Positions 24,916 through 33,339 of a DNA stretch of 64,000 nt are shown here, in pieces. Below the pieces are notes generated by a model. The model did no database searches. It was not told where the DNA came from and saw only the letters and a list, made by a program, of their open reading frames with translations. Location: assembly GCA_046293135.1 (NCBI GenBank), contig JBKBPR010000002.1:516876-580875 (forward strand), written 5' to 3'. Positions within the stretch are counted from its first letter, which is position 1; each line of letters starts with the position of its first letter. Origin of the DNA: UBA2638 sp046293135 (GTDB lineage: Bacteria; Pseudomonadota; Alphaproteobacteria; Micavibrionales; Micavibrionaceae). Made by a program: the position numbers and the translations under genes.

Positions 24916-27258
24916 ATGGCACTGGCCACCAATCTAGGATTCCCCCGTATCGGCGATATGCGCCAACTCAAAAAAGCTGTCGAAGCTTATTGGAAGGGGC
25001 AAAGCTCTCAGGAAGAACTGCTCAAGGCCGGAGCCGCTATTCGTGCCGAAAACTGGACGTTCCAGAAAAACCAAGGCTTGGCGCATATTCCGTCGAATGA
25101 CTTTTCTTTCTACGATCAGGTTCTGGATATGACCTGCACGCTCGGCCTTGTGCCCTCACGTTATAAATGGGATGGCGCGGCGATTGATCTGGATACATAT
25201 TTTGCGATGGCGCGTGGCCGTCAGCAAGGCGGCGTTGATGTGACCGCCATGGAAATGACCAAATGGTATGACACGAATTATCATTATCTCGTGCCTGAAT
25301 TCGAAGAGGGGATGAGCCCGAAACTATCCTCAACGAAAATTTTCGACCAATTCAAGGAAGCACTTGATCTGGGCATCAAGACCCGCCCTGTTCTGATCGG
25401 CCCCGCGACTTACGCCTTCCTCGGTAAGCCGCAATATGACGGCTTCAAGCATGTCGATTTCGTGCAAAAGCTGATCCCCGTTTACAATGAAATTCTCGCC
25501 AAGCTGGCCGAGATGGGTGCGGAATGGGTACAGATTGATGAGCCTGTCTTTGCGCTTGATTTGTGCGAGATCGGCCAAGGCGCTATTCAAACCGCCTATG
25601 CCCAGCTTCAAAAACTAGCCGGCGTGAAAATTCTTGTGGCGACCTATTTCGAAAGCCTGCGCGAGAATGCGGAGATTGCCTATGACCTGCCCGTTGACGG
25701 CGTGCATATCGATCTTTGCCGCAATACAGGCCGCGCCAATACAACCGCGAATGATCCGATGCGCGACATCGAACAGGCCTTGGGCATGATCGGTGATAAG
25801 GTGCTATCGCTTGGTGTGGTGGATGGCCGCAATATCTGGAAGAACGACCTGTCCGCCTCTTTGGATATGGTTGAAAAGGCTGTGGCGACGCTTGGTCAGG
25901 ATAAGGTTTTTGTGGCGGGATCATGCTCGCTCATTCACTCCCCCGTTGATTTGCAAAGCGAAACCAAGCTTGATGCCGAGCTGAAAAGCTGGCTGTCTTT
26001 TGCGCGTCAAAAGGTCGGTGAGATTGTCATAATCGCCAAGGGCGCAACCGAAGGACGTCAAGCCATTGCGGGCGCTTTGGCTGATTCCAGCGCCTTGCAA
26101 GCGGCGAAGAAATCCTCAAGCCGTATCCATGATAAGGCGGTGGAGCAACGCGCCGCCGTCATTACGCCCGAGATGAAAACGCGCAAATCACCATTCGCGC
26201 AGCGCCAAAAGGTGCAGCATGAGGCGCTTGATTTGCCTGCTTTCCCGACCACGACAATCGGGTCTTTCCCGCAAACGGCTGAAATTCGTAAGGCCCGCGC
26301 TGATTACAAAAAAGGCGCGATCAGCGAGGCCGACTACAAAAAGGCAATGCAGGACGAGATTAAAATGGTTGTTGATTTCCAGCATGAAATTGGTCTGGAT
26401 GTCTTGGTACACGGTGAGCCGGAGCGCAATGACATGGTTGAATATTTCGGTGAGCAGCTCAAGGGCTTTGCCTTTTCCGAATATGGCTGGGTGCAGTCTT
26501 ACGGTTCACGTTGCGTGAAGCCGCCGATTATTTTCGGCGATGTTTCCCGCCCGACACCGATGACGGTCGAATGGTCGCAATATGCACAATCGCAAACACC
26601 AAAGATCATGAAAGGCATGCTCACAGGGCCGATCACGATTTTGCAATGGTCGTTCGTGCGTGACGATCAGCCGCGCAATGATACGGCGCGCCAGATTGCG
26701 CTGGCCATTCGTGATGAGGTTGCTGATCTTGAAAAGGCGGGTATCCGCATGATCCAGATTGACGAAGCCGCATTCCGTGAGGGGCTTCCGCTGCGCCGTG
26801 AGGATTGGAAGGAATATCTTGATAACGCCGTTGAGAATTTCCGCATCACCTCTTGTTGTGTTGAGGATACAACGCAAATCCACACTCATATGTGCTATTC
26901 CGAGTTCAATGACGTGATTGACTCGATTGGCGCGATGGATGCCGATGTAATCTCGATTGAAACATCGCGCTCGCAAATGGAGCTGCTCGATGCGTTCGTG
27001 ACCTATAAATATCCGAACGAGATCGGACCCGGCGTTTATGATATTCACTCGCCGCGCGTCCCTTCACAAACCGAAATGACGGCGCTGCTCGATAAGGCGG
27101 CCAAGGTGCTGGATATCAAGCAAATCTGGGTCAATCCTGATTGCGGCTTGAAGACTCGCGGCTGGCCGGAAGTGAAAGACGCGCTGAAACACATGGTCGC
27201 AAGTGCCGAAGAAATGCGCGCCAAAACAGGCGCAAAATCTCAGGCGGCAGCGGCTTAG
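24916..27258 (+). CDS. metE: cobalamin-independent methionine synthase
   Basis: A 780-residue 5-methyltetrahydropteroyltriglutamate-homocysteine methyltransferase. Two barrel domains are seen: the N-terminal starts ATNLGFPRIGDMRQLKKAVEAYW, and the C-terminal starts near PAFPTTTIGSFPQTAEIRKAR. Zinc ligands lie in TTQIHTHMCYSEF (His and Cys), a Glu further on, and NPDCGLKTRGW. QIDEPVFALDL and QIDEAAFREGL are the substrate-barrel motifs. AGGAGA precedes ATG 24916. Its presence shows B12-independent methionine synthesis; the partner MetF is just upstream. Confidence 0.97.
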   Translation: MALATNLGFPRIGDMRQLKKAVEAYWKGQSSQEELLKAGAAIRAENWTFQKNQGLAHIPSNDFSFYDQVLDMTCTLGLVPSRYKWDGAAIDLDTYFAMARGRQQGGVDVTAMEMTKWYDTNYHYLVPEFEEGMSPKLSSTKIFDQFKEALDLGIKTRPVLIGPATYAFLGKPQYDGFKHVDFVQKLIPVYNEILAKLAEMGAEWVQIDEPVFALDLCEIGQGAIQTAYAQLQKLAGVKILVATYFESLRENAEIAYDLPVDGVHIDLCRNTGRANTTANDPMRDIEQALGMIGDKVLSLGVVDGRNIWKNDLSASLDMVEKAVATLGQDKVFVAGSCSLIHSPVDLQSETKLDAELKSWLSFARQKVGEIVIIAKGATEGRQAIAGALADSSALQAAKKSSSRIHDKAVEQRAAVITPEMKTRKSPFAQRQKVQHEALDLPAFPTTTIGSFPQTAEIRKARADYKKGAISEADYKKAMQDEIKMVVDFQHEIGLDVLVHGEPERNDMVEYFGEQLKGFAFSEYGWVQSYGSRCVKPPIIFGDVSRPTPMTVEWSQYAQSQTPKIMKGMLTGPITILQWSFVRDDQPRNDTARQIALAIRDEVADLEKAGIRMIQIDEAAFREGLPLRREDWKEYLDNAVENFRITSCCVEDTTQIHTHMCYSEFNDVIDSIGAMDADVISIETSRSQMELLDAFVTYKYPNEIGPGVYDIHSPRVPSQTEMTALLDKAAKVLDIKQIWVNPDCGLKTRGWPEVKDALKHMVASAEEMRAKTGAKSQAAAA

Positions 27259-27365
27259 TTTTAGCCCGCTTACTGCTGCAATGCTGTAACACTAAACCCT
27301 TCCTCGCCGCACCTTTTAGCGGCGAAGGATTTGAAGAGCATTATAACAACAGATCGGAATTGAAT

Positions 27366-27581
27366 ATGAGCGAGTCTGACAACGCCAAGGATAAAAAATC
27401 CGCTAGCGGAAAAAACGCAGCAAAGAGCGGTGGCAATAGCGCGCTGCTCAACCGTTTGAAATACGGCACAACCTTTATGACGGGCGGGCATTTACTCCCG
27501 CAAGGTCATGTTCATGGTGATAATTGTGGTTGCGGCCATGGCCATGATGATGACGATGAGGACGGCCACCACCACCATTAA
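27366..27581 (+). CDS. small His/Asp-rich protein, probable metal binder
   Basis: A 71-residue protein from ATG 27366 (GGAAT upstream); a longer frame exists but runs back into metE. The first half is Lys/Ser/Asn-rich and the middle has NRLKYGTTFMTGGHLLPQGH. The tail HVHGDNCGCGHGHDDDDEDG ends in four histidines, together a dense cluster of metal-ligand residues (His, Cys, Asp). Tails like this occur on zinc, nickel or cobalt chaperones and storage proteins. The function is not known. Its stop overlaps by four bases the end of the convergent gene at 27578. Confidence 0.6.
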   Translation: MSESDNAKDKKSASGKNAAKSGGNSALLNRLKYGTTFMTGGHLLPQGHVHGDNCGCGHGHDDDDEDGHHHH

Positions 27582-28030
27582 GGCTCGCGGCGGAAATCCA
27601 AAACGACGCTTTCAGTGGTTTGAAATCTCAACTCAACGGGATTGGCGGCCAGCTCTTGTATATCCGCGCTAGCCAACTCTCGCGGCCATTGTTTTTCAAA
27701 GGATTGATCAAGCCGCGTAACGGCCAGCAGCACTTCATTGGGGTTTTGTGTTATCTCATCAATCAGAGCGTCGACTGTCTGAATGGTTGGCCGCGCCGTT
27801 TCATCAAGTCCGTAATATTCAGGATCAAAGCGGAATGAGAAGACCAAAAAGCGATGCGGTTCTCCAAAGCTCATTTTTCCGCTGCTGCGCCAGTCGCCGA
27901 GGCTTCTGATGTAAGCGTGTTTGGTTGACATTTCTGCGACAATCGCGCTCATGGCTTTTAAATCGGGCGCGAATTGAAAATCCCGATTTTGTGCTGTTTC
28001 CGTGAATTTTGGTGTTATGATTTCAGCCAT
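27578..28030 (-). CDS. hypothetical protein
   Basis: A 150-residue soluble protein without signal peptide or membrane helices. Visible segments include FAPDLKAMSAIVAEMSTKHAYIRSLGDW, then EPHRFLVFSFRFDPEYYGLDETARPTIQ and the acidic helical VDALIDEITQNPNEVLLAVTRLDQSF. The length and alternating strand/helix composition suggest a small alpha/beta fold. I recognise no family or catalytic residues. It lies on the same strand as the PBP1A gene but downstream of it (67-base gap), so it may be the last gene of that unit. Confidence 0.6.
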   Translation of the reverse strand: MAEIITPKFTETAQNRDFQFAPDLKAMSAIVAEMSTKHAYIRSLGDWRSSGKMSFGEPHRFLVFSFRFDPEYYGLDETARPTIQTVDALIDEITQNPNEVLLAVTRLDQSFEKQWPRELASADIQELAANPVELRFQTTESVVLDFRREP

Positions 28031-28097
28031 ATAATTGGCACTATGATAAATAATAACCAGACTGTCAAATTTACCAATCTAGGCGGGGAGTTCGTCC

Positions 28098-30677
28098 CTA
28101 ATAAATGCCGCCCGTGCCGACGGTGGCACTATCATCGCCGGAGGGAATAATCGGCGCGTCTTCGAAATTGCCGAAGCCATCAAACACGCCCATTCCGCCA
28201 GCGCCATCAAAATCGTCAAAGCCGCCGAACTCATTATAGCCGCCGTCAAAACCCATGCCACCACCGCCCATCATCGGGCCGTAAGGGATGCTCGAAACGC
28301 GGGTGATGCCATGATCGCCGAGCATGAACACCTCATCGGTCGGCTCTGTGCCGCTGACGAACGCTTCCCAGATTGTGTTGGTATCCCCCGGCCTTGCGCG
28401 CATACCGTTTTCGGCATTGACGCGGACTTGGCGGATGCCGGGCGGGATGCGGAAGGGCAGCGCCGCAGTATCTTTCAAAGCGTGCTCCATAAACTCCTTG
28501 AAGATCGGCACGGCAACCGATGATCCGGTTTCGCGTCGCCCCATTGAGCGCGGCTGATCGAAGCCGACAAAAACCCCGACCACTAGTTCAGGCGAAAAGC
28601 CGAGAAACCATGTATCCTTGGATTCATTGGTTGTCCCTGTTTTTCCGGCGAGCGGGTAACCGAGTGAGCGCAAAGCCGCTCCCGTTCCGCGCTGTACCGC
28701 GCCCTCAAGGATTGAAACCATCTGATAGGCGGTGCGCGGGTCGATGATCTGTTCGCGCTCGTCAATAACCTCGGGGGCGGATTGGTTCTGCCAGCGAATG
28801 CGATCACCGCAATTTGGGCAAGGTCGGCGGTCATGTTTGAAAATCGTGCGGCCATTGCGGTCTTGAATACGGTCGACAAAGGTCGGGGTAATCTTCGTGC
28901 CGCCATTGAGGAATACCGCATAACCGCTGGTGATATCGAGCAATGTCGTCTCCCCCGCGCCCAGCGAGTTGGCCAGATGCGGCTGCATATTTTGCATGAC
29001 GCCGAAACGGTGAGCATAATCAACAACCGTATCCATCCCGATATGATGCGCCAGCCGTACCGTCATCAGGTTTTTCGATTTTTCCACACCAACGCGCAAC
29101 GGGGTCGGGCCATAAAATTTATTCGAATAATTGGTCGGTCGCCAGATATTGCCGGGTCTGTCCTCAATCTCGAATGGCCCGTCAAGGATAAGCGTTGAAG
29201 GCGTAAAACCATTTTCCAGCGCGGCGGCATAGATAAACGGTTTGAACGATGATCCGGGCTGGCGTCTGGCTTGGGTGGCGCGGTTAAACTCCGATCCGCC
29301 GTAATTATACGCCCAGCCGCCCTGCATCGCCAGAACACGCCCCGTATAAGGATCCATCGCAATCAACGCGCCTTGGATATCGGGCACTTGGTGTAGCTCA
29401 TAGGCATTTTTCTCGGCATCGATATTCTCAACGATAATCACATCGCCCGGCTCGAAAAGCTGCTTGAGCGAGGTGATGGCTGGGCCTTGCGCATAGCCGC
29501 GGTCGAGATATTTCCGCGCCCAGCTGGCCTTTTCTAGGGCAAGCGAGCCTTGCGGCTTGTCGATAAACCCGATCTTCGCGGTTTTGTCGTCAAGCTCCAG
29601 CACCACGGCCAGATCCCATTTATCAATAATCTCGCTGGGCTTATCAATATTGCGCAACTGATCGCGCCAGTCGGCCATGGTCGGCAACCGCGTCATCGGC
29701 CCGCGATAACCATGGCGGCGGTCATAGGCAATCAGGCCGTTGCGCAGCGCATCTTGAGCGATTTCCTGCAAACGCGGATCAATCGAGCTACGCACTGCCA
29801 GCCCGCCCATATACAGGCCTTCCTCGTCATATTGTTGTGCCAGTTCGCGGCGGATTTCCTCGGCGAAATAAGGGGCGCGCACAAAATTATCCTCATCACG
29901 CCGCACGACCTCAAGCGGTTTGGCCAGCGCCTCTTGCGCCTGCGCGGCAGTAACGTGTCCTTCGGCTAACATACGGCGAATAACGAAATCGCGGCGTTCG
30001 GTCGCGGCCTTGGTGCGGCGGGTCGGGTGATAATTGTTCGGCGCTTTCGGCAGAGCCGCCAAGAATGCCGCTTCTTCGACATCCAATTCATCAAGCGCCT
30101 TGTTGAAATAATGCAAAGATGCCGCCGCCACGCCGTATGTACCGCCACCCAGATAAATCTCATTGAGATACAGCTCCAGCAGCCTATCCTTGGTGAGCGC
30201 ACGCTCGAGCCTTACGGCCAAAATAGCCTCACGAATTTTGCGCTCCATTTTGACCTCATTGGTCAGCAAAAAGTTTTTTGCGACCTGCTGTGTGATCGTT
30301 GATGCGCCCTCAGGCCTGCGGCCTTGCGATAAATTCCTGATATTCGTGACCACCGCGCGGGCAATCGCTCTGTAATCAATGCCGTTATGGCTGTAAAAAT
30401 TCTGGTCTTCGGTGGCGATAAAGGCGTTTTTGACCAGATCGGGGATGTTATCAATTGAAACGAAAACCCGCCGCTCCCGCGAAAATTCCGCCATTAAGCG
30501 CCCGTCTCCGGCATAAATACGCGTGACAATCGGCGGTTCGTAATTTTGCAGCTGGGAATAATCGGGCAGGTCTTTGCTGAAATGGCCAAGCATGAGAAAA
30601 ATCGCCGCCACGCCGCCGACAAGGCCGATAAAGCCCAGCGAAATTAGTCCCAAAAATCCGTACCAGAGATAGCGCAT
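28098..30677 (-). CDS. penicillin-binding protein 1A (bifunctional glycosyltransferase/transpeptidase)
   Basis: An 859-residue class A PBP polymerising and cross-linking peptidoglycan. One N-terminal membrane anchor (LGLISLGFIGLVGGVAAIFLML) precedes the GT51 domain with ATEDQNFYSHNGIDYRAI, containing the catalytic Glu. An OB-like insert (about 330-420) is typical of the MrcA/PonA type. The transpeptidase has SSFK in RRQPGSSFKPFIYAAAL, SKN in GVEKSKNLMTV and KTGTT. The C-terminal 60 residues are Gly/Phe/Asp-rich (MMGGGGMGFDGGYNEFGGFDDF), a low-complexity tail. It is encoded downstream of mlaF with a 92-base gap. Confidence 0.95.
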   Translation of the reverse strand: MRYLWYGFLGLISLGFIGLVGGVAAIFLMLGHFSKDLPDYSQLQNYEPPIVTRIYAGDGRLMAEFSRERRVFVSIDNIPDLVKNAFIATEDQNFYSHNGIDYRAIARAVVTNIRNLSQGRRPEGASTITQQVAKNFLLTNEVKMERKIREAILAVRLERALTKDRLLELYLNEIYLGGGTYGVAAASLHYFNKALDELDVEEAAFLAALPKAPNNYHPTRRTKAATERRDFVIRRMLAEGHVTAAQAQEALAKPLEVVRRDEDNFVRAPYFAEEIRRELAQQYDEEGLYMGGLAVRSSIDPRLQEIAQDALRNGLIAYDRRHGYRGPMTRLPTMADWRDQLRNIDKPSEIIDKWDLAVVLELDDKTAKIGFIDKPQGSLALEKASWARKYLDRGYAQGPAITSLKQLFEPGDVIIVENIDAEKNAYELHQVPDIQGALIAMDPYTGRVLAMQGGWAYNYGGSEFNRATQARRQPGSSFKPFIYAAALENGFTPSTLILDGPFEIEDRPGNIWRPTNYSNKFYGPTPLRVGVEKSKNLMTVRLAHHIGMDTVVDYAHRFGVMQNMQPHLANSLGAGETTLLDITSGYAVFLNGGTKITPTFVDRIQDRNGRTIFKHDRRPCPNCGDRIRWQNQSAPEVIDEREQIIDPRTAYQMVSILEGAVQRGTGAALRSLGYPLAGKTGTTNESKDTWFLGFSPELVVGVFVGFDQPRSMGRRETGSSVAVPIFKEFMEHALKDTAALPFRIPPGIRQVRVNAENGMRARPGDTNTIWEAFVSGTEPTDEVFMLGDHGITRVSSIPYGPMMGGGGMGFDGGYNEFGGFDDFDGAGGMGVFDGFGNFEDAPIIPSGDDSATVGTGGIY

Positions 30678-30769
30678 CGTCCCAATGTTTTAAATAAGCT
30701 TGGCCGCAATTACAATAACTAACTGGAATATATGCGGCGTTTCAAGGGAAGCTTTAACCTGAAAATAAC

Positions 30770-31606
30770 TTAGGACGCTTTTTTGAGCGGGGTAGGCTCG
30801 TTTTTTGTGATCGGGCCTTCGGCGCGGCCATGAATGAACTGGTCAACATAAGGATTGCCGGAATTATCAAGATCCTTCACCGCGCCGTGCCAGATGATTT
30901 TGCCCTCATAGATCATCGCGACTTCATCGGCGATCTTGCGTACCGAGGCCATATCATGCGTGATTGAAAGCGCGGTTGCGCCAAGGTTTTTCACGCATTT
31001 GACGATCAGGTTGTTAATCACATCGGCCATGATCGGGTCAAGCCCCGTGGTCGGTTCATCAAAGAAAATGATTTCGGGATTGGCGGCAATCGCGCGGGCG
31101 AGGCCGACCCGTTTTTGCATACCGCCCGATAGTTCCGCCGGAAGCTGGTGACCGACTTCGGGGCGCAATCCGACGGCCTCAATCTTTTCCATGGCAATGT
31201 CATAGGCCTCCTTACGGTTCATGCCGCGCCCTTGTATGAGGCCGAATGCTACATTTTCCCAGACCTTGAGCGAGTCAAACAGCGCCGCCCCCTGAAACAA
31301 CATGCCGAATTTGCGCATCAACGCATCACGCTCTCCGGCGCTGATGCCCACGGTTTCCTGACCGTCAATTTTGATCGAGCCGGAATCAGGGTGGATCAGC
31401 CCCAAAACGCATTTGAGCGTAACGGATTTTCCTGTGCCGGAACCGCCGATAATTACCAGCGATTTGCCCTTCTTGACCTCCAGATCAACGCCTTGCAGCA
31501 CTCTGTTCGAAGAGCCGAAGGTTTTACTCACGCCATGCAGCGCAATCTTGGCTTCGTTGTTGGTATTGGCGGTCTTGCTATCTGTTTTGTGATCGTTTTG
31601 GCTCAT
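30770..31606 (-). CDS. mlaF: phospholipid-transport ABC ATPase, MlaF type
   Basis: ATPase of the Mla-type retrograde phospholipid transporter, which keeps outer-membrane lipid asymmetry. At 278 residues it has Walker A IGGSGTGKSVTLK, signature ELSGGMQKRVGLARAI, Walker B IIFFDEPTTGLDPI and an H-loop in ALSITHDM. MRKFGMLFQGAALFDSLKVWENVAF is the MlaF-like Q-loop region. The start overlaps the end of mlaE by four bases. The following gene is PBP1A, so the MlaD substrate-binding protein normally found next to this pair is not here. Confidence 0.9.
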   Translation of the reverse strand: MSQNDHKTDSKTANTNNEAKIALHGVSKTFGSSNRVLQGVDLEVKKGKSLVIIGGSGTGKSVTLKCVLGLIHPDSGSIKIDGQETVGISAGERDALMRKFGMLFQGAALFDSLKVWENVAFGLIQGRGMNRKEAYDIAMEKIEAVGLRPEVGHQLPAELSGGMQKRVGLARAIAANPEIIFFDEPTTGLDPIMADVINNLIVKCVKNLGATALSITHDMASVRKIADEVAMIYEGKIIWHGAVKDLDNSGNPYVDQFIHGRAEGPITKNEPTPLKKAS

Positions 31607-32421
31607 GAGAAAAACATCTGTGTAATGGTATAGTTAAAGATCAGGATCAGAATCGAGGAGGACACAACCGCATTGGTTGTTGCCGCGCCGACCCCTTGCG
31701 CCCCGCGCGCCGAGTTATAACCGTGATAGCAGCCCAGGATCGTCACAATAAAGCCGAACACCCCCGCCTTGACGAGGCCGGAGACGACATCCATGGTTTC
31801 AAGGACGTTCCAGGTCTGCGTGAGATATGCCCCAGGGCTAAAGCCCAGAGAATACACCGCCACCAGATAACCGCCGAAGACGCCGATAATATCGCCGATC
31901 AGCACCAATATGGGCAGCATCAGCGTTCCGGCAATCACGCGCGGCGCGATCAGATATTTGAACGGATTAACCGAGAGCGTGGTCAGTGCATCAATCTGTT
32001 CGGTGACCCGCATTGTGCCGATCTCGGCGGCAATCGCCGCGCCGATCCGTCCCGCAACCATCAATCCCGCCAGAACGGGAGCCAGTTCGCGGGTGATTGA
32101 CAGCACGACAACCGCTGCAATCGCGCTTTCGGCGTTAAAACGGGTGAAGCCTGTATAGCTCTGAAGCGCCAGCACCATTCCGGTAAAGAGCGTCGTCAGG
32201 CCGACAACGGGCAGCGAGTAATAACCGATATCAATCAGCTGCCGCCCCAGCTGCGAGGGGAAGTACGGCGGCAAAAAGCAATGCGCGACCGATTTCCCGA
32301 CAAAGGCGCTAAGCCGCCCGACAGCGGCGAAAAATCCCAATATCGTCTGGCCGACCGATTGAAACGCATCGAGAATATTGGATATAACGGGCATTCTTTT
32401 GGCGGTTTGAACGGAACTCAT
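31603..32421 (-). CDS. mlaE: phospholipid-transport ABC permease, MlaE type
   Basis: A 272-residue permease of the MlaE family (formerly Ttg2B, YrbE). Hallmarks are QLIDIGYYSLPVVGLTTLFTGMVLALQSY, the ELAPVLAGLMVAGRIGAAIAAEIGTMRVTEQIDAL signature, and four or five hydrophobic helices ending in the GVGAATTNAVVSSSILILIFNY cap. It pairs with MlaF, which overlaps its stop by four bases. Partners MlaD, MlaB and MlaC are not in the window. Confidence 0.93.
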   Translation of the reverse strand: MSSVQTAKRMPVISNILDAFQSVGQTILGFFAAVGRLSAFVGKSVAHCFLPPYFPSQLGRQLIDIGYYSLPVVGLTTLFTGMVLALQSYTGFTRFNAESAIAAVVVLSITRELAPVLAGLMVAGRIGAAIAAEIGTMRVTEQIDALTTLSVNPFKYLIAPRVIAGTLMLPILVLIGDIIGVFGGYLVAVYSLGFSPGAYLTQTWNVLETMDVVSGLVKAGVFGFIVTILGCYHGYNSARGAQGVGAATTNAVVSSSILILIFNYTITQMFFS

Positions 32422-32574
32422 TGGCTTTGCTCTCGGCTCTCTGCTCTGTTTCGGTTTTTTGGTTATTCGGTTTTTCAGCTTAAAAAATCATTTTACGAGC
32501 ATCTATTTGTCTCATAAGATTTGCACAGTAGTAAAATTGCCCGCATCCGTCCATACCATTATGCAGAAATTCGT

Positions 32575-33327
32575 ATGAAAACCATAAGTTTTGATGATCT
32601 TTTGCCGCTTGATCTGGCGGCGGATGCTTTTCCGCTGCGGGTGGAGCTGGCCTATAGCCGCGCCGCCCCGCCCAATATTTTCGGTAAAATCTATCAGGAT
32701 TCCGCCGCGCTGTGGCTACATGGCGATCTGGCGCGGATTGTCCTGCTCGCAAGTTTGATCCTGCGAGAAACCCATCAAACCTATCGCTTCGTGCTCTATG
32801 ACGGGTTGCGCACCACCGAAGCGCAAGCGCTGATGGCCGAGGCCGAGATCGTCAAGGCCAATCCGCATTGGCTCTCCCCGCCGCGCCTGTTATCCCCCGC
32901 GGGAGCGGGCGCGCATCCCCGCGCGATGGCGATTGATATCGGGCTTGAGGACGAAGCCGCCGCCGCGCTGATTGATATGGGAACGGTGTTCGACCATTTG
33001 GCGGAAGATTCCGGCCCCGCACATAATCCCGCCCACCGCGATTATCACGGCCTTGCGCCGCTACATCGGCAAAACCGTATTATCCTTGATACGGCGATGC
33101 AGCGGGCTGCGGCTCTTTTGAAGACGCCGCTCACGCTTTTGCCGCAGGAATGGTGGGATTTTCGCCTGCCGGAGGAGGTTTACGGCCAATATGCGCCGCT
33201 TGCGGATTCTGACCTGCCGCCCTGTGCGCGGATGGTTTCAGGCGGGGCGGCGATTGATAATCCAGAGCACTACCGCGCAAGATTTGCCGCGTTGAAGGCG
33301 GAGCTGCAAGCGCTGCTTACGCGCTAA
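32575..33327 (+). CDS. VanX/DdpX-like D-Ala-D-Ala dipeptidase (M15D), altered zinc site
   Basis: ATG 32575 gives a 250-residue protein like the D-alanyl-D-alanine dipeptidases. The zinc motif AGAHPRAMAIDIG supplies His114 and Asp121; the catalytic-base segment is PQEWWDFRLPEE (Glu192). In VanX the third zinc ligand is His in EWWH; here the same position is Asp195. Asp can bind zinc, so the enzyme may still be active. FVLYDGLRTTEAQAL matches the family. There is no signal peptide, so it is cytoplasmic, where it would hydrolyse D-Ala-D-Ala. The neighbour on the opposite strand is alanine racemase, which fits D-alanine metabolism. Confidence 0.8.
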   Translation: MKTISFDDLLPLDLAADAFPLRVELAYSRAAPPNIFGKIYQDSAALWLHGDLARIVLLASLILRETHQTYRFVLYDGLRTTEAQALMAEAEIVKANPHWLSPPRLLSPAGAGAHPRAMAIDIGLEDEAAAALIDMGTVFDHLAEDSGPAHNPAHRDYHGLAPLHRQNRIILDTAMQRAAALLKTPLTLLPQEWWDFRLPEEVYGQYAPLADSDLPPCARMVSGGAAIDNPEHYRARFAALKAELQALLTR

Positions 33328-33339
33328 AAAGCTATCATA

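Noticed and set aside
27280..27345. Terminator after metE (TCGCCGC/GCGGCGA hairpin)
   Set aside because: The stem is short, its extension needs a bulge, and it is followed by no T-tract; it may fold, but I cannot call it a terminator.
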